8,387 bases of DNA from Alcanivorax sp. UBA4485 (lineage in GTDB: Bacteria > Pseudomonadota > Gammaproteobacteria > Pseudomonadales > Alcanivoracaceae). Both the position numbers and the translations under genes were made by a program. Positions 1 through 5,592 of this stretch are shown in pieces (position 1 is the first letter of the stretch; every line of letters begins with the position of its first letter). The DNA is taken from contig DGNT01000017.1 of the NCBI GenBank assembly GCA_002389055.1, positions 1 through 8,387 of the forward strand, in the 5' to 3' direction. The notes under the pieces are model-generated. The model ran no database searches and had not been told where the DNA came from. It worked only from the letters and a program-made list of their open reading frames with translations.

Positions 1-83
1 CCACGCCGCGTGACGGCCACGGGTTGTTCAAGGGCTACGTGGAAGCGGCCCTGGCGGCGCACCGGACGTCGTCCGCGATCTGA
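1..83 (+). CDS. pyrG: CTP synthase, C-terminal end (partial)
   Basis: The frame beginning at base 3 reads TPRDGHGLFKGYVEAALAAH and then a few more residues, ending at TGA 81-83. TPRDGH-LF-G-V is the conserved tail of the glutamine amidotransferase domain of CTP synthase, which converts UTP to CTP using glutamine and ATP. Only about 26 codons lie in the window, so no catalytic residues are visible. The neighbour supports the call: pyrG-kdsA-eno is a very common gammaproteobacterial order. The stop codon runs into the kdsA ribosome binding site (TGAAGGAG), so the two genes are probably co-transcribed. Confidence 0.87.
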   Translation, partial: TPRDGHGLFKGYVEAALAAHRTSSAI

Positions 84-94
84 AGGAGTAGAGC

Positions 95-940
95 ATGCGG
101 CACACCACCATCGAGCTGGGTGATCTGGCGTTCGCCAACGACCGGCCCATGGCGCTGTTCGGCGGCATGAACGTGCTGGAATCCCGCGACATCGCCCTGC
201 GGGTGGCCGAGGCCTACGCCGAGGTCACAGGCAAGCTGGGCATGCCCTGGGTGTTCAAGGCCAGCTTCGACAAGGCCAACCGCTCGTCGCTGCACTCCTA
301 CCGCGGCCCGGGCCTGGACGAGGGCCTGAAGATCTTTCAGGAGATCAAGGACACCTTCGGCTGCCCGGTGATCACCGACGTGCACGAGCCTTACCAGGCG
401 GCGCCGGTGGCGGAAGTGGCGGACATCATCCAGCTGCCCGCTTTTCTGGCGCGCCAGACCGACCTGGTGGTGGCGATGGCCCGCACCGGCGCCATCATCA
501 ACATCAAGAAGCCGCAATTCCTGGCCCCCCAGGAAATGAAGCATATTCTGCACAAGTGCGAAGAAGCCGGTAATGACCGCTTGATTCTGTGCGAGCGCGG
601 CTCGTCATTCGGCTACAACAACCTGGTGGTGGACATGCTCGGCTTCGGCATCATGAAGCAGTTCGGCTACCCGGTGTTTTTCGACGTAACGCATGCACTG
701 CAGATGCCCGGCGGACGTTCCGATTCCGCCGGCGGCCGCCGCCAGCAGGTGGCCGAGCTGGGCCGCGCCGGCATCAGCCAGGGCATCGCCGGGCTGTTCC
801 TGGAGGCCCATCCGGACCCGGACAACGCCAAATGCGATGGCCCCTGCGCCCTGCGTCTGGACCGCCTGGAGCCATTCCTTACCCAGATGCAGACCCTGGA
901 TAATACCGTTAAGGCGTTTCCCGCCTTCGACAACCATTGA
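95..940 (+). CDS. kdsA: 3-deoxy-8-phosphooctulonate synthase (Kdo-8-P synthase)
   Basis: KdsA is a cytoplasmic enzyme that condenses phosphoenolpyruvate with arabinose-5-phosphate to make Kdo-8-phosphate, an early step towards the Kdo of the lipopolysaccharide inner core. The 281-residue product is of normal family length (E. coli 284). Family motifs appear in order: GGMNVLESRD near residue 23, KASFDKANRSS near 55, TDVHEP near 94, IQLPAFLARQTDL, INIKKPQF, CERGSSFGYNNLVVDM, DVTHALQMPGG, AGGRR and EAHPDPDNAKCDGP. Asn26 sits where metal-dependent enzymes carry Cys, so this should be the metal-independent class (family knowledge). The start is supported by AAGGAG at 83-88, 6 nt upstream of the ATG, and by colinearity with the E. 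coli N-terminus. It begins 11 nt after pyrG and ends 30 nt before eno. Confidence 0.97.
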   Translation: MRHTTIELGDLAFANDRPMALFGGMNVLESRDIALRVAEAYAEVTGKLGMPWVFKASFDKANRSSLHSYRGPGLDEGLKIFQEIKDTFGCPVITDVHEPYQAAPVAEVADIIQLPAFLARQTDLVVAMARTGAIINIKKPQFLAPQEMKHILHKCEEAGNDRLILCERGSSFGYNNLVVDMLGFGIMKQFGYPVFFDVTHALQMPGGRSDSAGGRRQQVAELGRAGISQGIAGLFLEAHPDPDNAKCDGPCALRLDRLEPFLTQMQTLDNTVKAFPAFDNH

Positions 941-956
941 ACCCGATTTCGTTTCT

Positions 957-969
957 GGAGACCGTCTCC
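957..969 (+). promoter_or_regulatory. Hairpin over the eno ribosome binding site
   Basis: GGAGAC (957-962) and GTCTCC (964-969) form a perfect inverted repeat around one base. In RNA this would fold as 5 base pairs (GGAGA/TCTCC) with a 3-base loop. The left arm contains GGAG (957-960), the only good Shine-Dalgarno sequence for eno, 10 nt before its ATG at 971. The fold would compete with ribosome binding. The repeat is seen directly; any effect on translation is inference. Confidence 0.4.
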
Positions 970-970
970 C

Positions 971-2263
971 ATGTCCAAGATCGTTGACGTCAAGGCCCGC
1001 GAGATTCTTGATTCCCGTGGCAACCCCACCATCGAAGCCGATGTGATTCTGGAGAACGGCGAGCGCGGCAGCGCCTGCGCGCCCAGCGGTGCTTCCACCG
1101 GTTCGCGCGAGGCGCTGGAGCTGCGTGACGGCGACAAAAGCCGCTATCTGGGCAAGGGCGTGACCCGCGCCGTGGGCAACGTCAATTCGCAGATCCGCGA
1201 GCTGCTGGTGGGCCGCGACGCCGCCGATCAGCGCGCGCTCGATCAGGCCATGATCGACGCCGACGGCACCGAGAACAAAGGCAACCTGGGCGCCAACGCG
1301 ATCCTGGCGGTGTCCCTGGCCGCCGCCAAGGCCGAGGCCGAGGCCCAGAAAAAGCCGCTTTACGAGTACATCTCCGACCTGCAGGACGACGACAACGAAT
1401 ATTCCCTGCCGGTGCCGATGATGAACATCATCAACGGCGGCGAGCACGCGGATAACAACGTCGATATCCAGGAATTCATGATCCAGCCGGTGGGCGCGCC
1501 CACCGTGGCCGAGGCGATCCGTTACGGCGCCGAGGTGTTCCACGCCCTCAAAGGGGTACTGAAGAAGCGCGGCCTGAACACGGCGGTGGGCGACGAGGGC
1601 GGCTTCGCGCCGGACCTGCCCAGCAACGAAGCGGCACTGGAAGCGATCATGGAAGCCATCGAGATCGCCGGCTACAAGGCCGGTGACGACATCACCCTGG
1701 CTCTGGACTGCGCCTCCAGCGAGTTCTACAAGGACGGCAAGTACGTGCTGGCCGGTGAAGACCGCAGCATGGACGCCGCCGGCTTCGCCGACTATCTGGC
1801 CGAGCTGTGCGACCGTTACCCGATCATCTCCATCGAAGACGGCATGGACGAATCCGACTGGGACGGCTGGAAAACGCTCACCGACAAGCTCGGTGACCGC
1901 ATCCAGCTGGTGGGCGACGATCTGTTCGTCACCAACACCAAGATTCTCCAGCGCGGCATCGACGAGCACATCGCCAACTCGATCCTGATCAAGTTCAACC
2001 AGATCGGGTCGCTGTCGGAGACCCTGGACGCCATCAAGATGGCCAAGGACGCCGGCTTTACCGCGGTGATTTCCCACCGCAGTGGCGAAACCGCCGACAC
2101 CACCATTGCCGATCTGGCGGTGGCCACCGCCGCCGGTCAGATCAAAACCGGCTCGCTGTGTCGCTCCGACCGGGTGGCCAAGTACAACCGGTTGATCCGC
2201 ATCGAGGAGGAACTGGGCCGTGCCGCCTACAACGGGCGCAAAGAGTTCCGGTTCCTGGGCTGA
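971..2263 (+). CDS. eno: Enolase (phosphopyruvate hydratase)
   Basis: Enolase interconverts 2-phosphoglycerate and phosphoenolpyruvate in glycolysis and gluconeogenesis. In many gammaproteobacteria it is also a component of the RNase E degradosome, which cannot be judged here. The product is 430 residues, full family length, with MSKIVDVKAREILDSRGNPT at the N-terminus. The catalytic acid/base pair is present as Glu209 (VGDEGGF) and Lys341 (ILIKFNQIGSLSET, the enolase signature). The Mg2+ ligands are Asp246 (LALDCASSEF), Glu289 (SIEDGMDESDWDGW) and Asp316 (GDDLFVTN). SHRSGET and IKTGSLCRSDRVAKYN near the C-terminus are also typical. Its own product PEP is a KdsA substrate, but the pairing with kdsA is mainly conserved gene order. 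The start is fixed by GGAG at 957-960, which lies in a small hairpin. Confidence 0.98.
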   Translation: MSKIVDVKAREILDSRGNPTIEADVILENGERGSACAPSGASTGSREALELRDGDKSRYLGKGVTRAVGNVNSQIRELLVGRDAADQRALDQAMIDADGTENKGNLGANAILAVSLAAAKAEAEAQKKPLYEYISDLQDDDNEYSLPVPMMNIINGGEHADNNVDIQEFMIQPVGAPTVAEAIRYGAEVFHALKGVLKKRGLNTAVGDEGGFAPDLPSNEAALEAIMEAIEIAGYKAGDDITLALDCASSEFYKDGKYVLAGEDRSMDAAGFADYLAELCDRYPIISIEDGMDESDWDGWKTLTDKLGDRIQLVGDDLFVTNTKILQRGIDEHIANSILIKFNQIGSLSETLDAIKMAKDAGFTAVISHRSGETADTTIADLAVATAAGQIKTGSLCRSDRVAKYNRLIRIEEELGRAAYNGRKEFRFLG

Positions 2264-2312
2264 CGCCAGCATGGCCGGCCGTAGCGTTCCGTTTTCCGGC
2301 CCGGGTCTGGCG
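2264..2312 (+). other. Two-part stem-loop between eno and ftsB
   Basis: Directly after the eno stop, CGCCAG (2264-2269) pairs with CTGGCG (2307-2312), and GGCCGG (2273-2278) pairs with CCGGCC (2296-2301). This gives 12 G+C-rich base pairs with an asymmetric internal loop and a 17-base apical loop. No T-run follows the 3' arm, so it does not look like an intrinsic terminator. It could be an RNA-stability or attenuation element between a highly expressed gene and a weakly expressed one. The pairing is seen; the role is inferred. Confidence 0.35.
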
Positions 2313-2330
2313 CCGCGGGGCACGCGATGA
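2271..2330 (+). other. Possible 19-codon upstream ORF coupled to ftsB
   Basis: An ATG at 2271, 8 nt after the eno stop, opens a 19-residue frame (MAGRSVPFSGPGLAPRGTR). It ends at TGA 2328-2330, overlapping the ftsB ATG (2327-2329) as ATGA. No good Shine-Dalgarno precedes it, so it would depend on ribosomes reinitiating after eno. I recognise no homology. Many short frames arise by chance, so this is only a candidate leader ORF. Confidence 0.2.
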
Positions 2331-2638
2331 AAGTGTCGCCCGCCCGCCAGATAGTGCTGGCCGCGCTGGCGCTGGTGCTGCTGGCGCTGCAGGCGCGGCT
2401 GTGGTTTGGCGAGGGCAGCCTGCGCCATGTGGCCAGCCTGGAGCGGCAGGTGGAAGTGCTCAACGAGAAAAACGCCGAACTGGCCGAGCGCAACCGCCTG
2501 CTGGCCGCCGACGTGCGTGACTTGAAAGAGGGCACCGAAGCGGTGGAGGAAATCGCCCGCAAGGATCTCGGCATGATCCGTGACGGCGAGACCTTTTTCC
2601 TGATCGTGGAACCCCAGCAGGACCCGGACCGTGACTGA
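2327..2638 (+). CDS. ftsB: Cell division protein FtsB
   Basis: FtsB is a small bitopic inner-membrane protein that forms the FtsQ-FtsB-FtsL complex of the divisome and helps activate septal peptidoglycan synthesis. The 103-residue product has the expected layout: a short cytoplasmic N-terminus, one hydrophobic segment at about residues 8-27 (IVLAALALVLLALQARLWF), a coiled coil at about 35-68 (SLERQVEVLNEKNAELAERN), then the conserved block LKEGTEAVEEIARKDLGMI followed by DGETFF. Position just after eno and before ispD matches the usual gammaproteobacterial order. The start has only a weak GGGG (2317-2320) 6 nt upstream. The last codons overlap ispD by 8 nt. Confidence 0.95.
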   Translation: MKVSPARQIVLAALALVLLALQARLWFGEGSLRHVASLERQVEVLNEKNAELAERNRLLAADVRDLKEGTEAVEEIARKDLGMIRDGETFFLIVEPQQDPDRD

Positions 2639-3374
2639 GCGCCACTCTCCATCTTTGTCATCCCCCTTATTCGCGGTGGTACCCGCCGCGGGTGTCGGCG
2701 CGCGCATGGGCGCCGGCCTGCCCAAGCAGTACCTGACGTTGCAGGGCCGCACCCTGGCCGAGCACACCCTGGGCCGGCTGCTCGCCTTCGCGCCGCTGCA
2801 GGCGGTGGTGGTGGCGGTGGCCGCCGGCGACCCCTGGTGGCCGGAACTGGCGGTGGCCCGCCATGCCCGTGTGACCAGCGTCACCGGCGGCGACAGCCGG
2901 GCCCGGTCGGTGCTGGCCGGGGTGGCGGCGGTGCTGGAGCGGGCGCCGGACGCCCGGGTGCTGGTGCACGACATGGCCCGGCCGCTGGTGCGGCTGTCCG
3001 ATATCCAGGCGCTGCTCGACTACGGCGACCGGGGCGACGGCGTGATCCTGGCGCGGCCGGTCACCGACACCATCAAGCAGGCGGACGCCGACAGCCGTAT
3101 CCGCGCCACCCTGGATCGGGCGACCATTTGGCGGGCGCTCACGCCGCAGCTTTTCAATGCGCGGCGTTTGCACGATGCCTTGCTCAGCGCCCTGCGCGAC
3201 GACCCCGGCACGATCACCGACGAAGCCTCGGCGCTGGAGGCGGTCGGCGCGCGCCCGGCGCTGGTGGCCGGCCACGCCGACAACATCAAAATCACCGTCC
3301 CGGAGGACCTGGCGCTGGCGCGCTTTTACCTCCGGGCCCAGGAAGAGGAAGGGCTGGCATGGCAATTCGTATAG
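2631..3374 (+). CDS. ispD: 2-C-methyl-D-erythritol 4-phosphate cytidylyltransferase
   Basis: IspD transfers CMP from CTP to methylerythritol phosphate, the third step of the MEP pathway to IPP and DMAPP. The 247-residue product carries the nucleotide-binding PAAGVGARMGAGLPKQY motif (Lys32), Asp114 in VHDMARPLV, Arg163 in LDRATIWRALTPQLF, and Lys220 in NIKITVPEDLALA. Arg163 and Lys220 match the key E. coli residues Arg157 and Lys213. The usual HDAARP is HDMARP here, a mild oddity. Translation begins at GTG (2631), 8 nt inside the end of ftsB, with AGGA at 2619-2622 as ribosome binding site. An extra 12 or so residues precede the conserved LFAVVPAAG core. It overlaps ispF by 16 nt but is in a different frame, so this is not an IspDF fusion. 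Confidence 0.95.
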   Translation: MTERHSPSLSSPLFAVVPAAGVGARMGAGLPKQYLTLQGRTLAEHTLGRLLAFAPLQAVVVAVAAGDPWWPELAVARHARVTSVTGGDSRARSVLAGVAAVLERAPDARVLVHDMARPLVRLSDIQALLDYGDRGDGVILARPVTDTIKQADADSRIRATLDRATIWRALTPQLFNARRLHDALLSALRDDPGTITDEASALEAVGARPALVAGHADNIKITVPEDLALARFYLRAQEEEGLAWQFV

Positions 3375-3844
3375 GCCAGGGGTTCGACGTGCACGCCTTT
3401 TGCGACGGCGACCATGTGATGCTGGGCGGTGTACGCATTCCCCACGAGTGCGGCCTGAAAGCCCACTCCGATGGCGACGTGGCGCTGCACGCCCTCGCCG
3501 ATGCGCTGCTCGGCGCCCTGGCGCTGGGCGATATCGGCCACTACTTTCCAGATCACGATGAGCGCTGGCGCGGCGCCGACTCCGCCGGCCTGCTGCGGGC
3601 GGTGATGGACGGCGTCAGCAGCGCCGGCTGGCGCATCGGCAACCTGGACCTGACGGTGATCTGCCAGGCGCCCAAGCTGGCGGACCATATCGCGCCGATG
3701 CGGCGGCGCATTGCCGGCCTGCTGGATTGCGGCATGGATCAGGTGTCGGTGAAGGCCACCACCACGGAGCGGCTCGGTTTCACCGGCCGGGGCGAGGGCA
3801 TCGCCGTGCAAGCGGTGGTGCTGCTTACCCACGAGGATCAATGA
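3359..3844 (+). CDS. ispF: 2-C-methyl-D-erythritol 2,4-cyclodiphosphate synthase
   Basis: IspF cyclises CDP-methylerythritol 2-phosphate to methylerythritol 2,4-cyclodiphosphate with release of CMP, in the cytoplasm as a trimer. The 161-residue product is of normal size. The metal ligands are visible as Asp10 and His12 (GQGFDVHAF) and His44 (DVALHALADALLGA). Further family motifs are AHSDGDV, GDIGHYFPD, KLADHIAPMR, and the CMP-site segment KATTTERLGFTGRGEGI near the C-terminus. The ATG at 3359 is preceded by GAGGAAGGG and lies inside the end of ispD, so the two are probably translationally coupled. The stop overlaps the truD start as ATGA. Confidence 0.97.
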   Translation: MAIRIGQGFDVHAFCDGDHVMLGGVRIPHECGLKAHSDGDVALHALADALLGALALGDIGHYFPDHDERWRGADSAGLLRAVMDGVSSAGWRIGNLDLTVICQAPKLADHIAPMRRRIAGLLDCGMDQVSVKATTTERLGFTGRGEGIAVQAVVLLTHEDQ

Positions 3845-4896
3845 GTCACGCCGCGGACACCCTGGCGCCGCTGCCGGCCACGCCCGCCGCCCATGGCGGC
3901 CCGTTCGGCAGCGGGCTGTTGCGCGCCGCCTTCGAGGATTTCCGCGTCACCGAGATCATGAACGTGGTCCCGGAAGGCGAGGGCGAGCACCTCTGGCTGG
4001 AACTCGAGAAAACCGACTGGAACACCGAGGATGTGGCCCTGTGGCTGGCCAAACAGGCCGGTATCCACCGCCTTTCCGTGGGCTACAGCGGTCTCAAGGA
4101 TCGCCGCGCCGTGACCCGCCAGTGGTTCAGCCTGCATCTGCCCGGCAAGCCGGACCCGGACTTTGCCTGGCCGCCGGGCCTGGTCGCGCTCCAGGCCCGG
4201 CGCCACCGGCGCAAACTGAACCGGGGCACCCACCGCGGCAACCGCTTCGAGATCGTGCTGCGCGAGCTGGACGCTGACCGCGAGGCGCTGGAGCGCACCT
4301 TGCATACCCTCTCCGAGCGGGGCGTGCCCAATTACTTCGGCGAACAGCGTTTCGGCCGGGGCGGTGGCAACTGGCAGCGCGGCCAGACCTGGCTACTGGG
4401 CGGCGAGGCGCCACGCAAACGGGCGCTGCGCGGTATCTGGTTGTCGGCGGTGCGCAGCGGCCTGTTTAATCGGGTCCTGGCGGAGCGGGTGCGCGAGGGC
4501 GTCTGGGACCGGCCCCTGGACGGCGACATTCTCCAGCCCCGTGACAGCCGGGGTCTGTTCGAAGCCGACCAGGACGCCAGCGCCGGCGCGCGCATGGCCG
4601 CCGGCGAGGTGCATCCCACCGCCCCTTTGCCGGGGAAGGCGGGCATGGCATCATCGGCGGCTTGTCAGGAACTGGAAGCGCGGGCGCTGAGCGGCTGTGA
4701 CGCCCTGATCGAGGCGCTCGCCGGGGAAGGGGTGGACGCCGCGCGCCGGGCCACGCGGTTACCGGTGAATGGCTTACAATGGGCCTGGAGCGGTGACGAC
4801 GCGCTGACGCTGGGGTTCGATCTGCCCACCGGCGCGTTCGCCACCACGGTACTCGCCGAATTGGTGGAAACACGTACGCCGGTTAACGATAACTAG
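3841..4896 (+). CDS. truD: tRNA pseudouridine(13) synthase
   Basis: TruD converts uridine 13 of tRNA-Glu to pseudouridine. The 351-residue product shows the family hallmarks: FRVTEI near residue 35, GEHLWLELEKTDWNTEDVA, SGLKDRRAVTRQWFSL containing the catalytic Asp87 (Asp80 in E. coli), NRFEIVLR, and the NYFGEQRFGRGGGNW motif from residue 164. A TRUD insertion domain occupies roughly residues 170-310, and the protein closes with LPTGAFATTVLAEL. The N-terminus is about 7 residues longer than in E. coli, with an Ala/Pro-rich start. The ATG overlaps the ispF stop (ATGA), with GAGGA only 3 nt upstream, so initiation probably relies on coupling. The last residues (RTPVNDN) are not conserved in the family as far as I can tell. 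surE, the common next gene, is absent. Confidence 0.96.
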   Translation: MSHAADTLAPLPATPAAHGGPFGSGLLRAAFEDFRVTEIMNVVPEGEGEHLWLELEKTDWNTEDVALWLAKQAGIHRLSVGYSGLKDRRAVTRQWFSLHLPGKPDPDFAWPPGLVALQARRHRRKLNRGTHRGNRFEIVLRELDADREALERTLHTLSERGVPNYFGEQRFGRGGGNWQRGQTWLLGGEAPRKRALRGIWLSAVRSGLFNRVLAERVREGVWDRPLDGDILQPRDSRGLFEADQDASAGARMAAGEVHPTAPLPGKAGMASSAACQELEARALSGCDALIEALAGEGVDAARRATRLPVNGLQWAWSGDDALTLGFDLPTGAFATTVLAELVETRTPVNDN

Positions 4897-4924
4897 AAAG
4901 TCCGGCGCATGATTATTGGGGATG

Positions 4925-4944
4925 CATGAACACACATGAACACT
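4925..4944 (+). repeat. Tandem 10-bp repeat at the pcm start
   Basis: CATGAACACA (4925-4934) is followed immediately by CATGAACACT (4935-4944), a near-perfect tandem duplication in which the second copy contains the chosen pcm ATG (4936). Because the unit is 10 bp, the first copy's ATG (4926) is out of frame. Yet another ATG at 4922 opens a 5-codon frame (MHEHT) whose TGA (4937-4939) overlaps the pcm ATG. The only purine-rich ribosome site, GGGGA (4918-4922), is 13 nt from the pcm ATG, longer than ideal. Confidence 0.55.
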
Positions 4945-5592
4945 GAGCTGCGCGGTATTGGCATGACGTCGGCACGGACCCGGGAGCGGTTGATCAGCCG
5001 CCTGCGGGAAGCGGGCATCAAGGACGAACGCGTCCTTGAGGTGATCCGCAACACCCCCCGTCACCTGTTTATCGACGAGGCCCTGGCCCACCAGGCCTAT
5101 GACGATACCGCCTTGCCCATCGGTTACGGCCAGACCATCTCCCAGCCCTGGGTGGTGGCGCGCATGACCGAGTTGCTGATCGCCGACCGGGTGCCGCCCA
5201 AGGTGCTCGAGATCGGCACCGGCTGCGGCTACCAGACCGCCGTATTGGCGGCGCTCTGCGAGCAGGTGCATTCGGTGGAACGGATCCGTCCGCTGCAGGA
5301 TCAGGCCCGCCGCCGGTTGATCAGTCTGGGCATGGCGCGGGTGCAGCTGAAGCACGCCGACGGCGGCTTTGGCTGGAAAGCGGCCGCGCCCTTCGACGGC
5401 ATTCTGGTGGCCTGCGCGCGGCCGGATATTCCCAAGGAACTGCTTGACCAACTGGCCGACGGCGGCCGGTTGGTGATGCCGGTGGGCGACCGGGTGCAGA
5501 AGCTCACCGTGGTGGAACGCCATGGCGACGAAATCACCACCCGGGCCCTGGACACGGTGCGCTTCGTACCGTTTCAACGGGGCGTGCAATGA
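4936..5592 (+). CDS. pcm: Protein-L-isoaspartate O-methyltransferase
   Basis: Pcm methylates L-isoaspartyl residues in damaged proteins using S-adenosylmethionine, starting their repair. The 218-residue product has the family order: TSARTRERLISRL, NTPRHLFIDEALAHQAYDDT, the conserved LPIGYGQTISQPWVVARMTE, AdoMet motif I as VLEIGTGCGYQTAVLA, VHSVERI, PFDGILVACARPDIP, LLDQLADGGRLVMPVG and VRFVPFQRG. The usual G-D-G-x-x-G-W segment reads ADGGFGW, a small departure. The start is uncertain: ATG 4936 gives MNTELRGIGM, while ATG 4963 would begin at MTSARTRERL, as Pseudomonas proteins do; neither has a strong ribosome site. It overlaps the next gene by 4 nt (ATGA). Pcm normally sits with surE and nlpD in a stationary-phase survival cluster. 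Confidence 0.94.
   Translation: MNTELRGIGMTSARTRERLISRLREAGIKDERVLEVIRNTPRHLFIDEALAHQAYDDTALPIGYGQTISQPWVVARMTELLIADRVPPKVLEIGTGCGYQTAVLAALCEQVHSVERIRPLQDQARRRLISLGMARVQLKHADGGFGWKAAAPFDGILVACARPDIPKELLDQLADGGRLVMPVGDRVQKLTVVERHGDEITTRALDTVRFVPFQRGVQ

Noticed and set aside
911..927. AAGGCG/CGCCTT hairpin as a kdsA terminator
   Set aside because: It lies inside kdsA codons and no T-run follows it.
605..2974. A very long open frame on the minus strand opposite kdsA, eno, ftsB and ispD
   Set aside because: It is antisense to four well-supported genes, is His/Gln/Gly/Val-rich and low in recognisable motifs, and is the usual product of high-G+C codon bias on the opposite strand.
2837..3358. An upstream extension of the ispF frame through ispD
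   Set aside because: The translation is Gly/Ala/Arg-rich noise out of frame with ispD. The conserved IspF start (MAIRIGQGFDVH) is at 3359 with a ribosome site just upstream.
3359..3374. IspD-IspF bifunctional fusion
   Set aside because: The genes overlap by 16 nt but in different frames, with a stop for ispD at 3372-3374 and a separate ispF start.
3727..3840. An upstream extension of truD into ispF
   Set aside because: The extra residues are unlike any TruD N-terminus, and the ATG at 3841 forms a standard ATGA overlap with ispF.
4861..4890. Promoter for pcm in the truD 3' end (TTGGTG ... AACGAT)
   Set aside because: Both hexamers match the consensus poorly; the AT-richer patch is within truD codons.
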